This document shows positions 8,259 through 18,965 of a stretch of 23,010 bases of DNA, in pieces. Made by a program: the position numbers and the translations under genes. The stretch spans positions 1 through 23,010 of the forward strand of contig JAAAKB020052653.1 in NCBI GenBank assembly GCA_010014835.2, written 5' to 3'. How positions within the stretch are numbered: position 1 is the first letter of the stretch; each line of letters opens with the position of its first letter. Origin of the DNA: Apostichopus leukothele (lineage: Eukaryota > Echinodermata > Holothuroidea > Aspidochirotida > Stichopodidae). The notes under the pieces are model-generated. The model worked only from the letters and a program-made list of their open reading frames with translations. It made no database searches and had not been told where the DNA came from.

Positions 8259-9431
8259 GCATGCCCTTTTGAGCATACACTTTAATGTATATATGTTTTG
8301 TTTTGAATTTTTTACATGTTGTTAACAAAACTTACAACTTAATCCACGAAGGCTAATTTATTCTATGGAAAACATTTTCAGAAGAAATATTAACAGTTCA
8401 GTATATATAAAAACAAAAACATTTGATTTATTTTACAGTAACTTTATTAAGTATTCACAAACATGTTTTCTGTGCTACATTGTATATTGTATTAATATAC
8501 ACTATATGAAAGAAAATGACTCTTTTATGATAATTTACTGTATCATACAGTATACAATACTTATCCTGTCTGTCAAGTGTTTCTGAATAACAAGAATGTG
8601 ATATTTTTATCAGGCTTTTATTAAAATTTATTGGTAATGACAAATAAAAAGGTGCCGTAAGGCAACAACACGAATTATAATAATATATAGGTTTCATAAA
8701 TTGACACAGAAGCAGAAGCAGTACTCAAATAATATTCAACTAATGATACAATTTATTAAACATATATAATGTTCTTTAGAGTAAGCAGTCTCTCCAATAC
8801 CACATTATACAGTACTGTATATCATAACTTATTGACCATAATATGATCTCTTGAGTACTTTGAAACTCAAGTAGAAAGAGTACTTGATATGATTGATGCA
8901 TGGCTTGGCATGTGTGTTGTAGAAAAGAAAAATATTTTATATTCCAGTTCACTCAGATGTATACACTACAGTAACATAGTGGTTGATATCAATTGTCTAT
9001 TCTTTGATTCCAGGCTGGACATGTGTATTGTGTAATACAGTATATCATTTCGATTTTATGTGCAATGAATATTGATATAAATGGCTTCAGATAATGTAGG
9101 AACTATATAAACTGATAAAGTGAAGCTATAATACAGTTGGCCAACAAGCTATTTATAAATACTCTATTTATAGTTTGCCATTAAGCATGTAAATACTGAC
9201 TTTAAATACTGACTGTACAGGACACAGTTTTTTAAAGGTATACTGACAGATAAAGGTAACTGAGGCTTAATAAGTAGGAAATATAGTTCAAACCACGACA
9301 ATAGCAAAAAGAACCATAAAAATCGGTTAACCAGAAAGTCAAAGACTTACTGATTCCTTGCCCATATGATAAGAAACTTTAGATACAAGATTTATCTAAC
9401 GATCTGAATTTGCTGAGCAGATATGGCAAGT
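8259..9431. other. AT-rich 3' flank and spacer, no supported gene
   Basis: Several short open frames are present but none has a recognisable domain. CAGTATA/TATACAGTA motifs recur (about 8548, 8811, 9038). A possible AATAAA for the hAT-like gene lies at 8643-8648, and no closer one was seen. Confidence 0.55.
8643..8648 (+). terminator. Possible AATAAA polyadenylation signal
   Basis: First AATAAA on the plus strand downstream of the hAT-like gene, about 385 bp after its stop. The distance is plausible, but the hexamer is common in AT-rich DNA. Confidence 0.25.
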
Positions 9432-9791
9432 CTTACAGAATTGAGTAATGCGTATCTATGCAAAGAGGGTCGAAGGTCAAACAAACTTCACTTCTGTATA
9501 ATTCTACTTATTCTGACTGTAAGCAACAATCGACCTTGAACGACCTTTCACCTCCATGAAAAACACTAGGGATTATCTGCTCATCAAGGGCTACCAACAT
9601 ACCAAGTTTAAAGTTGAAGAAAATTTACTTCTTGAGATATTGTGTTCACAAGGTTTACAGCCTTTGACCTCTGGTGACCTCAAATAACCTTTAACCTCCT
9701 TGAAAAACACTAGGGATCAACATACCAAGTTTAAGCAACTTTTACTTCTTGAGATATCGTGTTTACAAGGTTTTTAGACTTTGACCTGTGG

Positions 9792-9804
9792 TGACCTTTG
9801 ACCT
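9792..9804 (-). promoter_or_regulatory. Perfect DR1 motif in repeat copy B
   Basis: TGACCT-T-TGACCT, i.e. two AGGTCA half-sites spaced by 1 bp on the minus strand. Confidence 0.4.
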
Positions 9805-9934
9805 ACATGAAAAACACGGGATCATCTGCTCACCAAGGGCTATCAACAGCCCAAGTTAAAAGTTGAAGCAGCATTTAGTCCTTCAGATATTGTGCTTACA
9901 AGGTTTACATACTTTGACCTCTTGTGATCTCAAA

Positions 9935-9947
9935 TGACCTTTGACCT
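9935..9947 (-). promoter_or_regulatory. Second perfect DR1 motif in repeat copy B
   Basis: TGACCT-T-TGACCT again, 143 bp from the previous one, which matches the internal repeat-unit spacing. Confidence 0.4.
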
Positions 9948-10331
9948 CAATGAAAAAGGATAGAGAACATCTATCCACTTAGGACTATCCACACACCAAT
10001 TTGAAGTTCAGCCAAGTATTACTTCTTGAGATACCATGTTTACGAGCCAAAGCCATACACGAGCCATACACATATACAGCCCCACACACGCCATCGCCGT
10101 TGCATAGATTCCGTCATCCTTCGGTAAAGGAATTAAAAATGAATGGATACTTCTATTAGAATGATTTTCGTTGTTTATTGTTGAGTAACAATTGTTTTCA
10201 TTACAAAATGGGTAGTTTCCCACTGCGAAAAGTTTGTATGGTAAAACTTAAAGCAGTTGACAAATGTGAAGAAACGAGTACATGAGTATGAAGTTCCAGA
10301 CTGGTGGCATGAACAATCTGATAAATGTGCT

Positions 10332-10660
10332 GGCAATACTTTGTTTTCATTGAACCTATCATATTTAAGGAGACAATACTCAAGTTATGATAATTACAAC
10401 TGTCCTTTACAATTACTAATCACATAAACCAATGGATATGAACTAGAGATGAAATACCTCTCAAACTGATTACAGAGAAATTACAAAGAGAACTCATCAC
10501 TGATTAACTAGTAAAAGTAGGAACATCCATAGAATCAGCATAAGAACAAAGAAATGAAAAGCAAGATGAAAACAACAAAATGAATGTTTATATAGATCAT
10601 TACAACAGAGATTGTGCCACTACAACCACTACACTGGCTGTATGAGCAAGATGAACTATT
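10332..10660. repeat. Direct repeat copy D1
   Basis: Pairs with 10874-11150 in the same orientation. Shared blocks in order include TGAACCTATCATAT-like, CAGTCCTTTACAATT-like, ATGAACTAGAGATGAA, GTAGGAACATCC, AGAACAAAGAAATGAA, GCAAGATGAAAACAAC and ACAGAGATTGTGCCACTAC. D1 has an extra ~50 bp in the middle. Confidence 0.8.
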
Positions 10661-10873
10661 ACATTGCTTTGTGATCTTTCATATGCCACATCTATCTCAC
10701 TGAATGGGAATAATTTCCTTCAACCATCTTTGCCTGAGTTTATAGTTTTGTACCATTTGTTAACTTAAACTTATCATACTATCAGTTATTACATGCATGT
10801 TCAAGAGTAATTTCTTCTTATTTGTAGCCTATGATTACATGTTGTGAAATGAACTTAATGTGGTTAAACTTGT

Positions 10874-11150
10874 TGGCAAAGACTTTATTTTCTTTGAATC
10901 TATCATATATGAAGTTATGAAAATGACAACAGTCCTTTACAATTGCTGATCACATAAATTGATGGGTATGAACTAGAGATGAACTAGAGTCAAAGTAGGA
11001 ACATCCCTAGAATCAGCAAAAGAACAAAGAAATGAAGAAGCAAGATGAAAACAACTGAATAAGGGTGTATATAAACATCATTAAAACAGAGATTGTGCCA
11101 CTACCTGACCACTACAACTACTGACTTGGCTGCATGAGCAATAAATGAAG
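10874..11150. repeat. Direct repeat copy D2
   Basis: Second copy of the D1 segment, with offsets of about 490-545 bp because of an internal deletion relative to D1. No reading frame is conserved between the copies. Confidence 0.8.
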
Positions 11151-11195
11151 ATCAATCAATGAAGAAGTGAAGCGTCGCAGGCTTCATGGGTGTTA

Positions 11196-11817
11196 TGTTG
11201 GATTAGCTGAACTCGTCAATCACAAACAAAGGACAACGATATGACGCATGAATATGGTGTAGCTTTATCTTTATTTTGACGTCTACTTGACCTTAAGGAC
11301 CACGTCTAACAAAGTCAACAATAACGTCTGCCGTAACGGTTCACTGAAATCAATAACAGTAAAACAATTAAAATCTGTGTTAAATAACACACAACAATCT
11401 AAACTCATAGATCAACAACTACTGTCAAATCTTCTTCCAAACACAAGAGTAAATGAACTTTCACTAATGTTATCATCCCACACTGCACTGTGCAACTAAC
11501 TGCACGCACAATCAAACAAGTCTCTGGATGCATCGCATACATCTGATATGCCTAGGTCTCATGCCTTCATAGGCCCCTGGTACTTGTACACAAATAGTAC
11601 AAAAACGACTGCAACTGTGAACGTCCAACGAACACATTACTACAGTAATAGCACAACATGCACCGCTGATGTACACGCTTCTTCCAACAAAATCGTAAAA
11701 CCCCCCTAGGCCCTAATTTTATAGTTTGACCCCACAGCTCATTAAAGTTAGCATTTATCTAATTTCCTACCAAAATGACGAGAAATATACAACAATACTT
11801 ACAAGCTGTGTCCAACA
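11196..11817 (-). mobile_element. Possible solo LTR (622 bp)
   Basis: The segment is bounded by the perfect 7-bp inverted pair TGTTGGA ... TCCAACA. Read on the minus strand it starts TGTTGGACACAGC, carries AATAAA about 75 bp before its end and finishes TCCAACA. This agrees with U3-R-U5 order in BEL or Gypsy type LTRs. No 5-bp target duplication is seen (flanks tgtta and atata on the plus strand), no partner LTR or retroviral-type gene is present, and no clear TATA box was found inside. A plain 7-bp coincidence cannot be excluded. Confidence 0.3.
11270..11275 (-). terminator. AATAAA on the minus strand
   Basis: Polyadenylation-signal hexamer inside the possible LTR. It could instead serve minus-strand transcripts from the OB-fold gene, whose stop codon is about 760 bp upstream in transcription order. 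Confidence 0.25.
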
Positions 11818-12032
11818 ATATAAATCCCACGGATTTGCTATGATTGAGATTTAGATAACTCTACTTTCTTTTCTTCTTCACTCGATTTATACCAATATAT
11901 AAGTGCCGTAATTGGTGGCGCTAGAGAACAATTAATCTTGCTGCAACAGAAGAGAGAAATGCTACAAACTACAGAAGGGCATAGCTACAGCATTAGAGCT
12001 AAGTGAAGCTGGGGAATAGTATTTGTAAGTAG

Positions 12033-12344
12033 TTAGGTAAGCTTAACAAGTGGCTTCTTCACTTCCACAATTTCTGTGCCCTTAACCTTAACAGTAAAAA
12101 GCCCAGGCAGGGAACACATGAGTCTATCCTTCAAAGGTTTGTTGTAGTTAGAACCATCAGCATCATCACTATCACCATCCTGTTGATCAGATGGCATGTC
12201 CAGGAAAGAGGCAACAAGGGTCTTGTCAGATGTAAAAGTTGTAACTGTCTCGCCATCAAGTTGGCATAACAACTGGTAGTCATTTTCTCTTTCTTCAAAT
12301 GCCAGAAGGGTGAGATTTAACTCTTCATCAGGCTGAGAGGTTTT
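12033..12344 (-). CDS. OB-fold gene, terminal exon C
   Basis: 103 codons plus TAA, opening with KTSQPDEELNLTLLAFEE and ending VKKPLVKLT. It contains an acidic, Asp/Gly-rich insertion followed by a strand-like stretch (PGLFTVKVKGTEIVEV) that suggests another OB-like or beta-barrel module. Confidence 0.7.
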   Translation of the reverse strand, partial: KTSQPDEELNLTLLAFEERENDYQLLCQLDGETVTTFTSDKTLVASFLDMPSDQQDGDSDDADGSNYNKPLKDRLMCSLPGLFTVKVKGTEIVEVKKPLVKLT

Positions 12345-13913
12345 CTGGAAGAATCAAAAAGGAGAAAAGTGTTAGTAAGGTCTCTTTGTATTGTGCAAAA
12401 AGTAATGAGATTCCTTGACCTTTAAGGTGAATGTGAAACTCTTGCATGTGGGAAGATGAAATAATATTTACATGATTTGAAGCAGGCCTACCTTTATTTC
12501 AGTGCGTGAAGTTGTAGACAATTGTTTTTCTTTCATATACTCTGTAACCACAAGACTTTTCATGGTGAGAAAGTCTCCAGGCTTTATATCTTCTTCAGCG
12601 AACTTTCTCCATAATGCCACTTTAATGGTGTCTTGTTTGTCTTCCATCACGATTGTTCTCACCATAGTTTCGGAACCACGTGCTACAACTTGTCTCGGGC
12701 TTTCATCCTGTAAAATGTTAAGACATGTTTACATTAATATTGCACTTTAAAGCAGGTTTTTGTAAGAATTATCATTTAATCTTTCCAGTTGTAGAGAGGG
12801 AAAATAGGCTACAGAGGAAACAGATCAAAAATCTGCTTGAAATCAAATTGAAAACCAGTCCTTGATAATGGACCGTTTTAAATTCAGTAAAATTCCTGGC
12901 TCTCTTTGCAATTTAGTTTCAATTAAATGTGTTACATTTCAGTTAGTCTTCTGTTTTAATATCCGAGAATTTATGGCACATCAATCTTTTTCAACCGAAG
13001 CATCAGAGAGGTAGGTTGCTGAAGATACATCAGAAGTTATCATTTAGCATATTTGAAGCCGATATATGTACTGGAATGTCCTTTTTTTCTTGTTTAGACT
13101 GTAGAGCCTACAGATTTCGAAATGATTCTCAATTTGCATAATACCTCATATGCAGTGAACATGAATTGAACACGGCTCTGTTATAGGCTATGGCTTGGGT
13201 TTTAGGCAGAAAGTGCACACTAGATTATCACGCTTGTATGTACACAAGCTACACATCTGAAACAAAGGCCACTGTTTGTAACGTTTCAATTTTGCAAAGA
13301 GAGATAACCTTCTTAGAAGTCTCAAGACTGGTCAGTCAGAAAAATGAGATACTTCTTTCTGTCTAAGGATAATTTGTTAGTGACAACTGTTAAGGGCCAT
13401 TTAGTCATGAAAATTACAGCACAGTGGAATTTAATATTCATTTAAAAGGAAGTCTCAAGTATTTCTATATGCCAATCTTACCTGGATGACTTTTCCAGTA
13501 AATGACTGTAGTGATTTTATCGGGGACTTTTTAATTGCAGAGATATCTGTTGTAGGTGGTGTTGCAGGCCTAAGGACGGCTTTAGCTGCTGTAACAATGG
13601 ACTCCTTAATCGTCATTGGAGCAGCATCGAAAATGATGGTTTTAGATGTGATGACAATGTGATCATCTTTAGGATAGAAATTTTTAAAAATAATTGTGGC
13701 TCCAGGATTGAGGCTCTTTGATTTCGATTGGTCGAAAGAGATGGCTTTGATAAACTCTGTTTCATCACACATCATGAAATTCGGCCGTTCCTTCGTGACA
13801 CCATCTTTAATGTACGTCACAGGCGGCAAAGATGATGCAATGTAGCATCGGAGTGGCAGATGAAATGGCTGGGAATGTGTTCCCTTTGCTCTCATCTTGG
13901 CTATTGTAAGCAT
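12033..13913 (-). CDS. Multi-OB-fold, RPA70-like nucleic-acid-binding protein
   Basis: Exons 13913-13482, 12707-12492 and 12344-12033 join in phase 0 at GT-AG sites (donors GTAAGA and GTAGGC; acceptors TTTTACAG and TTCTTCCAG) to give about 319 residues. Residues 20-105 read as an OB-like module (TYIKDGVTKERPNFMM, FIKAISFDQ, ATIIFKNFYPKDDHIVITSK). Residues 136-216 match the replication protein A DNA-binding-domain pattern: FTGKVIQ, VVARGSETMVRTIVMED, IKVALWRKFAEEDIKPGDFL, STTSRTEI. Residues 217-319 may form a third degenerate module with an acidic loop (DGDSDDADG). RPA-type OB folds bind single-stranded DNA; that role here is inference. The frame is intact in all three exons. ATG 13913-13911 coincides with a good splice acceptor (GCATTCAG), so a 5' exon may precede it. 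No orthologue name is offered. Confidence 0.75.
12492..12707 (-). CDS. OB-fold gene, exon B (RPA-like OB module)
   Basis: Exactly 72 codons between acceptor and donor. It contains the strongest RPA-like signature, VALWRKFAEEDIKPGDFL. The phase-0 boundary splits the module after its first strand. Confidence 0.75.
13482..13913 (-). CDS. OB-fold gene, exon A (first OB module)
   Basis: 144 codons from ATG to CAG, with donor GTAAGATT. It holds the first OB-like module and a Pro/Thr/Ile linker (PATPPTTDISAIKKSP) leading into the first strand of the second module. An alternative start is the Met seven codons in (MRAKGTHSQPF). Confidence 0.7.
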
Positions 13914-14696
13914 CTGAATGCAAAAGTAGAGAATTGATTGATACTTAGACTTTGTACCACATGTAATGATTAAGTTGCAGTTTGTATATAGCATAGAACC
14001 TATTTTGCATGCATGCTGCAATAATCACATTACATCTGCACAGGAGCTTACATATAGTATTGCAGTTCTCGGTGCATAAAAATAACTTTCACAATTTACA
14101 GTAACTGTTATTGTCCATCTGGAGAAAAGACAGCTAAAGTCTAAATGGAAGTGAAATATGGTAAGATTTACTAAGAATGCAAATAATGTTGGTTTACTCT
14201 TATTGCTTCAAAGTGTTGGAAGTGTCTGATATTAATCAACCCACCTCTTCTCCCAGCCTTACACAAAATGCATGTTTTGAGGATTTCATTTCAACTGTCT
14301 AATTTGCTTGATAAAGGCCTATACTGAGAATAAACTTATCAAATATACCATGTTAATTGTAACAGTTTTGTTCTAGAAGTACAATATAGCCGGGGGCCTA
14401 TCATTATATTGGAGAATATCCTGTCGCAGCATGATCAGGTACATATCCCTCATGCCCTGCAACTCTTGATCATAAAGAAAATCTACAGGCTAGCCCTAAC
14501 TTGGTTAACATCGTTAAGGTAATTTTTTTCCTGATAGGCTAGGTCTACTGGTGGTCTGAGTAGTAACAATTTGTGGAGTGTTCAGTGGTGGCATTGATAA
14601 TATCCAACAATGTTCGTATCGGCCTTAACTAAAAAATATTGGTATCATTAGAGCCAAAATATCATCACACTGTGGCTTTATGTAAAGTTGATTTAC

Positions 14697-14753
14697 CTTG
14701 TTGAATATAGTCAGGAAAGAAAACTGAAACAGACTTCTTTCTTGTGCGGCCTT
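14697..14753 (-). other. Possible 5' exon of the OB-fold gene (57 nt)
   Basis: Read on the minus strand, a donor AAG|GTAAAT (exon end 14697) and an acceptor TACAG (exon start 14753) bracket 19 open codons that would join exon A in phase 0. There is no ATG in this frame, so a further upstream exon or a non-coding role would be needed. Weak evidence. Confidence 0.2.
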
Positions 14754-15291
14754 CTGTACTTTTGTCCGATGTAATGATTGGTATGTAGGTTGCGCATTAG
14801 AGAAACAAGTATCTTACTACCCCGACCCACCGCGGTGTTTGTTAGAAATGTTGCATATTAATTTTCAATAAAGCGATGCCATTTATAGTTTGGTAGGTGT
14901 CAACAATACGTTTCCACAGGTGTTTATGTCGTTAAAACATTTATTCTTTGTTCGTGAATATGTGTGACAACAATACTTCACGTCTGACGAAAGTTCTGAG
15001 TTTAAATTAACTTTTATCATAAATGATTAAAAGTAACCGTGTAAAAAAAATTCGCCAACTCCATTACACAGTCTGTCATTCTCTTAGCGGCCGCGCGCGA
15101 TTGCGACACACACTATGAGCAACAGGCTTGGTCAAGCTACGTAGTATGAAACAATTTATCGTATGGCGAAAGTAGTATTCTACATAAATGGCGAGGGACA
15201 CATTTAATAGGAATCGTAATGTTTCGATTGATCAGTGTTGTTTTATATATCAAATGACGATGCAATCTGACTGTGACTGTCTAATCAGAAG

Positions 15292-15324
15292 ATTTAATAA
15301 ATTATTTAATAAATTATTTAATAA
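15292..15324. repeat. 12-bp AT tandem repeat
   Basis: ATTTAATAAATT repeated about 2.75 times without mismatch. Confidence 0.85.
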
Positions 15325-15715
15325 GCCACACGCGAGCAATATAAAGTGAAACGCCCCATTATCGCTATGAGATAACCTTCTTGAATACCGTTGTGGGGGG
15401 AAGGAGGGGTAGTATGGCTTACGGTGTTACTATCATGAAATCTATATTGATTACTTTGAGAATCTTCGAATAGAACGTGGTTCAGGATTTATGGAACAAC
15501 CTTTAAAGATCACCAGTAGGGCATTACTTGTAAAGCGTTGTAAGCTGTACCTAGACGTGTAGGCCTCGTGAGGTGTTGAAGATGGTGTTAGTTTTGCAGT
15601 TACAGGAATTAGCACAAGCAAATTCTCTATCGTGCAGGCTTCGAGAAAGGGAGGGCCAAATGCAGAGTAGAATGTAAGGAAGACAACCTGTTACAGGTTT
15701 ATAGGTATGCTGTAT

Positions 15716-16339
15716 TGGCCCCAAAAATACCAGATTGTCAAATATGGTCACCTTTGGTCCAAATTCTTAAACTGTTTATATTAACAACTTGGAGGAACAT
15801 TAATTATATCACTGGGACATTCAGGCATCTTGTGTGTTCATTTAGAATGTCTGAGAACAATTTGGAGGGTAAAGACCTCCAGCAAAGTATTTTTTTAAAA
15901 CTTCTTTTCTTCAAAACAATTATAGCATGCTATAAGTGTGGGCCTTTACAGACTACCTTTAAGATTTAAGAAAGTGAACATGTTTGGATCTTGGGAATTT
16001 ACAGGAAGTTGGGTAGGTCTTTTTATTGATACCTCGTATCAAACTTTCTGAATATATTTTGAAGTATCAATTTTTAAGCAAAGAAATGCCATAATGGTTA
16101 TGAAGTTCTTTTTTTTTCCCTTTCAAATTGCAACCAATCCCAAATTGGCAGTCATATTGTGGCATGAAATTGGTGACCCTGGAGTACGATACAATTAGCA
16201 TACAAGACTAATTAAACCTAGGAAACACTTGGGATGATGAATGAAATAATAATTATTCATAGAACTATAGTGCATATTGAGAAAGAGCAAGGCCTGAATT
16301 GCACAGTCCACCAACTTTCTTCCACATTGAAACAAAATG
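15716..16339. other. Spacer, no supported gene
   Basis: An 84-codon open frame (15715-15969) lacks an ATG near its start and any recognisable domain. Nothing else is supported here. Confidence 0.5.
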
Positions 16340-16660
16340 TAATGCAGATGTGACATGATGTCACTGTGATGACCTGAAATGACCATAACACAGAAAGCAC
16401 AGCACAGCACAGCTTAATGACCTGTGATATGCTGAGAATTACAACCTGGTTTGATCTGAAAGTGACCTCCAGGTAGAGAAGAGTTTTGATTGTTTTCCAC
16501 AATTTGATTTCTGTTGGTCCCCAAAGACCTTTGACCTCCAATTACGCAAAGGGGCTTGTGATACTAAATGTAGCACATCTGCATGTATACCAAAAATGGA
16601 ATCAGTCGGAACTTTGTTTCTTGATATATTGTATTTTTAAGGTTTGTACAAACTGACCCT
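16340..16660 (-). repeat. Diverged AGGTCA-type repeat, third copy
   Basis: Shares with the other two repeats clustered TGACC half-sites (GACCTTTGACCTCC at about 16527-16540, GATGACCTGAAATGACC near 16369) and a 'CTTGATATATTGTATTTTTAAGG' counterpart of the TCTTGAGATATTGTG...AAGG block, shown here in part only. The blocks between differ (GGGGCTTGTGATAC, ATGTATACCAAAAATGG), so it is a related family or an old copy. Its orientation matches copy B. Confidence 0.5.
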
Positions 16661-18502
16661 TTTAATATCAAAATACTATCAACTTCACTAGAAACCGTAT
16701 GTACGAGATAGAATAAGCATTGGACATGATTTTCTTAAAAATCGAGGGTAGTGGCTCCGTCCTCATGGAAGATCTGGTCTCAAAAAGAAAATGCGGAATA
16801 CTGGTATAGACCATGAATACAATACATAAGAATATCACGTGACATGATTCAAATGAAATTATCATGCATCTTTTTAATTAACCAATCATAAGCATTGATA
16901 AAGATTAAACACTTGTATAGATTAATCTTATCAAATCGAATCCTGGAAAACAAACATTTCTTATTTTTTATATCACAATGAACTTAACGGTTAATTAAAG
17001 TCTTGTCTTGTTTCATTTAATAGTAAATTAATTGTATAAATAAGATTAAACCAGATTTAATATCTCATTCAAGAGCTATAAGTCGTCTCCTTTTTAACTG
17101 TGTTAAAGATAAGTTACAATGTATTCTATACATGTAGCGAGATAGAGTTTTGAAGTCAAAGTATGAGGTCCAACTGCAGGCGGTGACCTGATGTCTATAA
17201 TTACTCAAGTAGGCTACGACGGATTTGGAAACACGTTACAGAGTAAATATACAACGAGAGGTTTGAATAACGCCGATAACACACCGATAGTGCCTTTCAT
17301 ATCTACAATGGAATACAACGTATGTTCTCACGAACTTTAACCTAAAACCTTGTAGGTCACAATGGCTTGAGGTAAAGCCTTACGGTTTTCATATACATAG
17401 CACAGTGGCCGGATCTAGCATTTCCCAGAGGTGGGGGACCGGGGAACAGTATCGATAGATATCGAGTTTATACCTAGTTTGTACATTCTGCTTTTTGCCA
17501 TCCAGAGGGTGTCTGACGTTATCACAGTCGTTATTATCCCGCTCCCCCCCCCCCCCTTCGAGACCACCTCACTCACTAACCCACCCAACCCTCCCAATAT
17601 AAAATTTCCATTGTGGTTTCAAGAAAGACTTATCTAATAGGGTAAACACGTTTTTACTGAACCCCGTGGGAACAGAACTCCTGTGAGAATTGCGAGAGAG
17701 GAATATGATTCAATGACAAACACTGGTACGGTTGTAATATATGCTCGGAAAACACAACAACCAAAAGCCATTTTTGTAATGATTTTATCTATTTCTTATA
17801 AATAATATACATATCTGACTATGTCGAGAATTAGGGTTGTTTCCCTTGTGCTATACACAGGCTACATTTTTAAGCTTTATAATTTTTAAGCAAATGGTGT
17901 CTGTGTGTGTGTGGGTGTACGTAAGTGCACGTGCATGCATACGATTATCATGTTTTTGCTTGCAAATGAATATGTGTACGTTGTAGTACTTTTAAGTTGA
18001 ACTTTACATAGAAGTATTTGTAATAAAACAATTTTTTTTAAATATACAACGTCCAATTTTCGTACACTAATTTCCTAAATTATAACGTTATTAACAGTCT
18101 ACATTGTAGACTCTTCAATATGAACGCTAAAAATGTCGCCAATTAGAGGGCGCTCTTTAGTTCGAGACCCATGAGTAATTTACATATATGAAAGTATTAC
18201 TTCCATGAGAGAAGAGTTTATTGCGTGTTCTTGTACGTGTCGTGTCACAACTAATGTTGACTTATAAACACAGAATCGTCACTTTCCAAGCTCCTAATGT
18301 ATATCTTATGCCCACCACCTGAAACTAGCATATGACGTGGCCTGTAATGATACTTGCAAATTTCCATTCCATGACCGTTTCGACCAGAGGTGGTGCAACC
18401 ACCAATTTCGTACCCGAGGGTGAGGGGGGGGGTAGGGAGGCTTTGGTGTGATGTTATTCAGGGGTGGCCCCTCCGCTATGAGAAAGTTTGGTCAAATCTG
18501 CA
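16661..18502. other. Spacer with low-complexity tracts, no supported gene
   Basis: Holds AT-rich stretches, a TG-rich patch near 17900-17936, a C13 tract (17544-17556), a G9 tract (18424-18432) and a small palindrome AGTCTACATTGTAGACT at 18096-18112. The open frames crossing the C tract (about 17415-17637) are Pro- or Gly-rich artefacts of it. Confidence 0.5.
17544..17556. repeat. C13 homopolymer
   Basis: Thirteen cytosines on the plus strand, followed by a C-rich stretch with CTCACTCACTAACCCACCC. The minus strand is G-rich. Confidence 0.9.
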
Positions 18503-18594
18503 GGGTGCCTAGATACAAAATGGTGCTATATTTTACAATTTTTGAAACAAGTTGAAAATGTTTCGACTGTTTAGATCGCATCGAACATACATGT
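18503..18594 (+). repeat. Dispersed ~92-bp repeat, copy 1
   Basis: Matches 21173-21264 in the same orientation: GGTGCCTAGATACAAAATGG versus the related GAATGCTTGGATACAGAAAGG, then GGTGCTA, CAATTTTTGAA/CAACTTTTGAA, CGACTGTTTAGAT/CGATTGTTTAGAT and ATACAT. Each copy is associated with a nearby G tract, upstream here and downstream in copy 2. Confidence 0.7.
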
Positions 18595-18899
18595 TACAAA
18601 TTCATGAACTGTGCACTAGGATTTTGTTTGTTCGTCATGCCTTGTCTACCTTGCAGGAACATATAAAGCAAAAACGATGATGATATCTGAAAATATTCCA
18701 AAACACATCCACTTCTTTAGGTCCCATTGTTTACTTTTCCCGAATATGGTTAAACGTTTGGACGTATGTACGTACACTACTGAAACTGTTGTATGGTACT
18801 ATGCTACTTGTATAATATCACGTCGATGATATTAGACATATCTGTTGCCCTTCTTGTAAATAAATCGTACATTTTATGCAGAAAGTCATCATATGCTAC

Positions 18900-18965
18900 T
18901 CCTTGCTGTCCGCACACACCTCACCCCACCCCCATCCCCAACTCTCTCTCTTTCCTCACACATCT
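18900..18965. repeat. Pyrimidine-rich low-complexity tract
   Basis: C/T/A-rich run with CACCCCACCCCCATCCCC and CTCTCTCTCTTTCC; no function assigned. Confidence 0.6.

Larger units (their letters stand above)
9432..10137 (-). repeat. AGGTCA-rich interspersed repeat, copy B (inverted)
   Basis: Reverse-complement counterpart of copy A, with the same tail (at 9432-9500), about four internal units (TCTTGAGATATTGTGTT-type blocks near 9632, 9748, 9882 and 10025) and the same head ending TTCGGTAAAGG at about 10120-10130. It has drifted from copy A but keeps the order of blocks. It contains two perfect DR1 motifs. No coding content. Confidence 0.8.
13914..15715. other. Upstream region of the OB-fold gene
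   Basis: Apart from the possible 57-nt exon, no coding feature is seen. A short CpG-rich patch (GCGGCCGCGCGCGATTGCG, about 15088-15106) stands out in AT-rich surroundings and lies about 1.2 kb upstream of exon A. It could mark the promoter, but this is inference. Confidence 0.3.

Noticed and set aside
7528-8328. Minus-strand open frames opposite the hAT-like exon 2
   Set aside because: They are antisense shadows of the plus-strand coding exon, without domains of their own.
15715-15969. 84-codon open frame on the plus strand
   Set aside because: It has no ATG near its start, no domain and no splice context.
17415-17637. Pro-rich and Gly-rich open frames on both strands
   Set aside because: They are created by the C13 tract and its surroundings.
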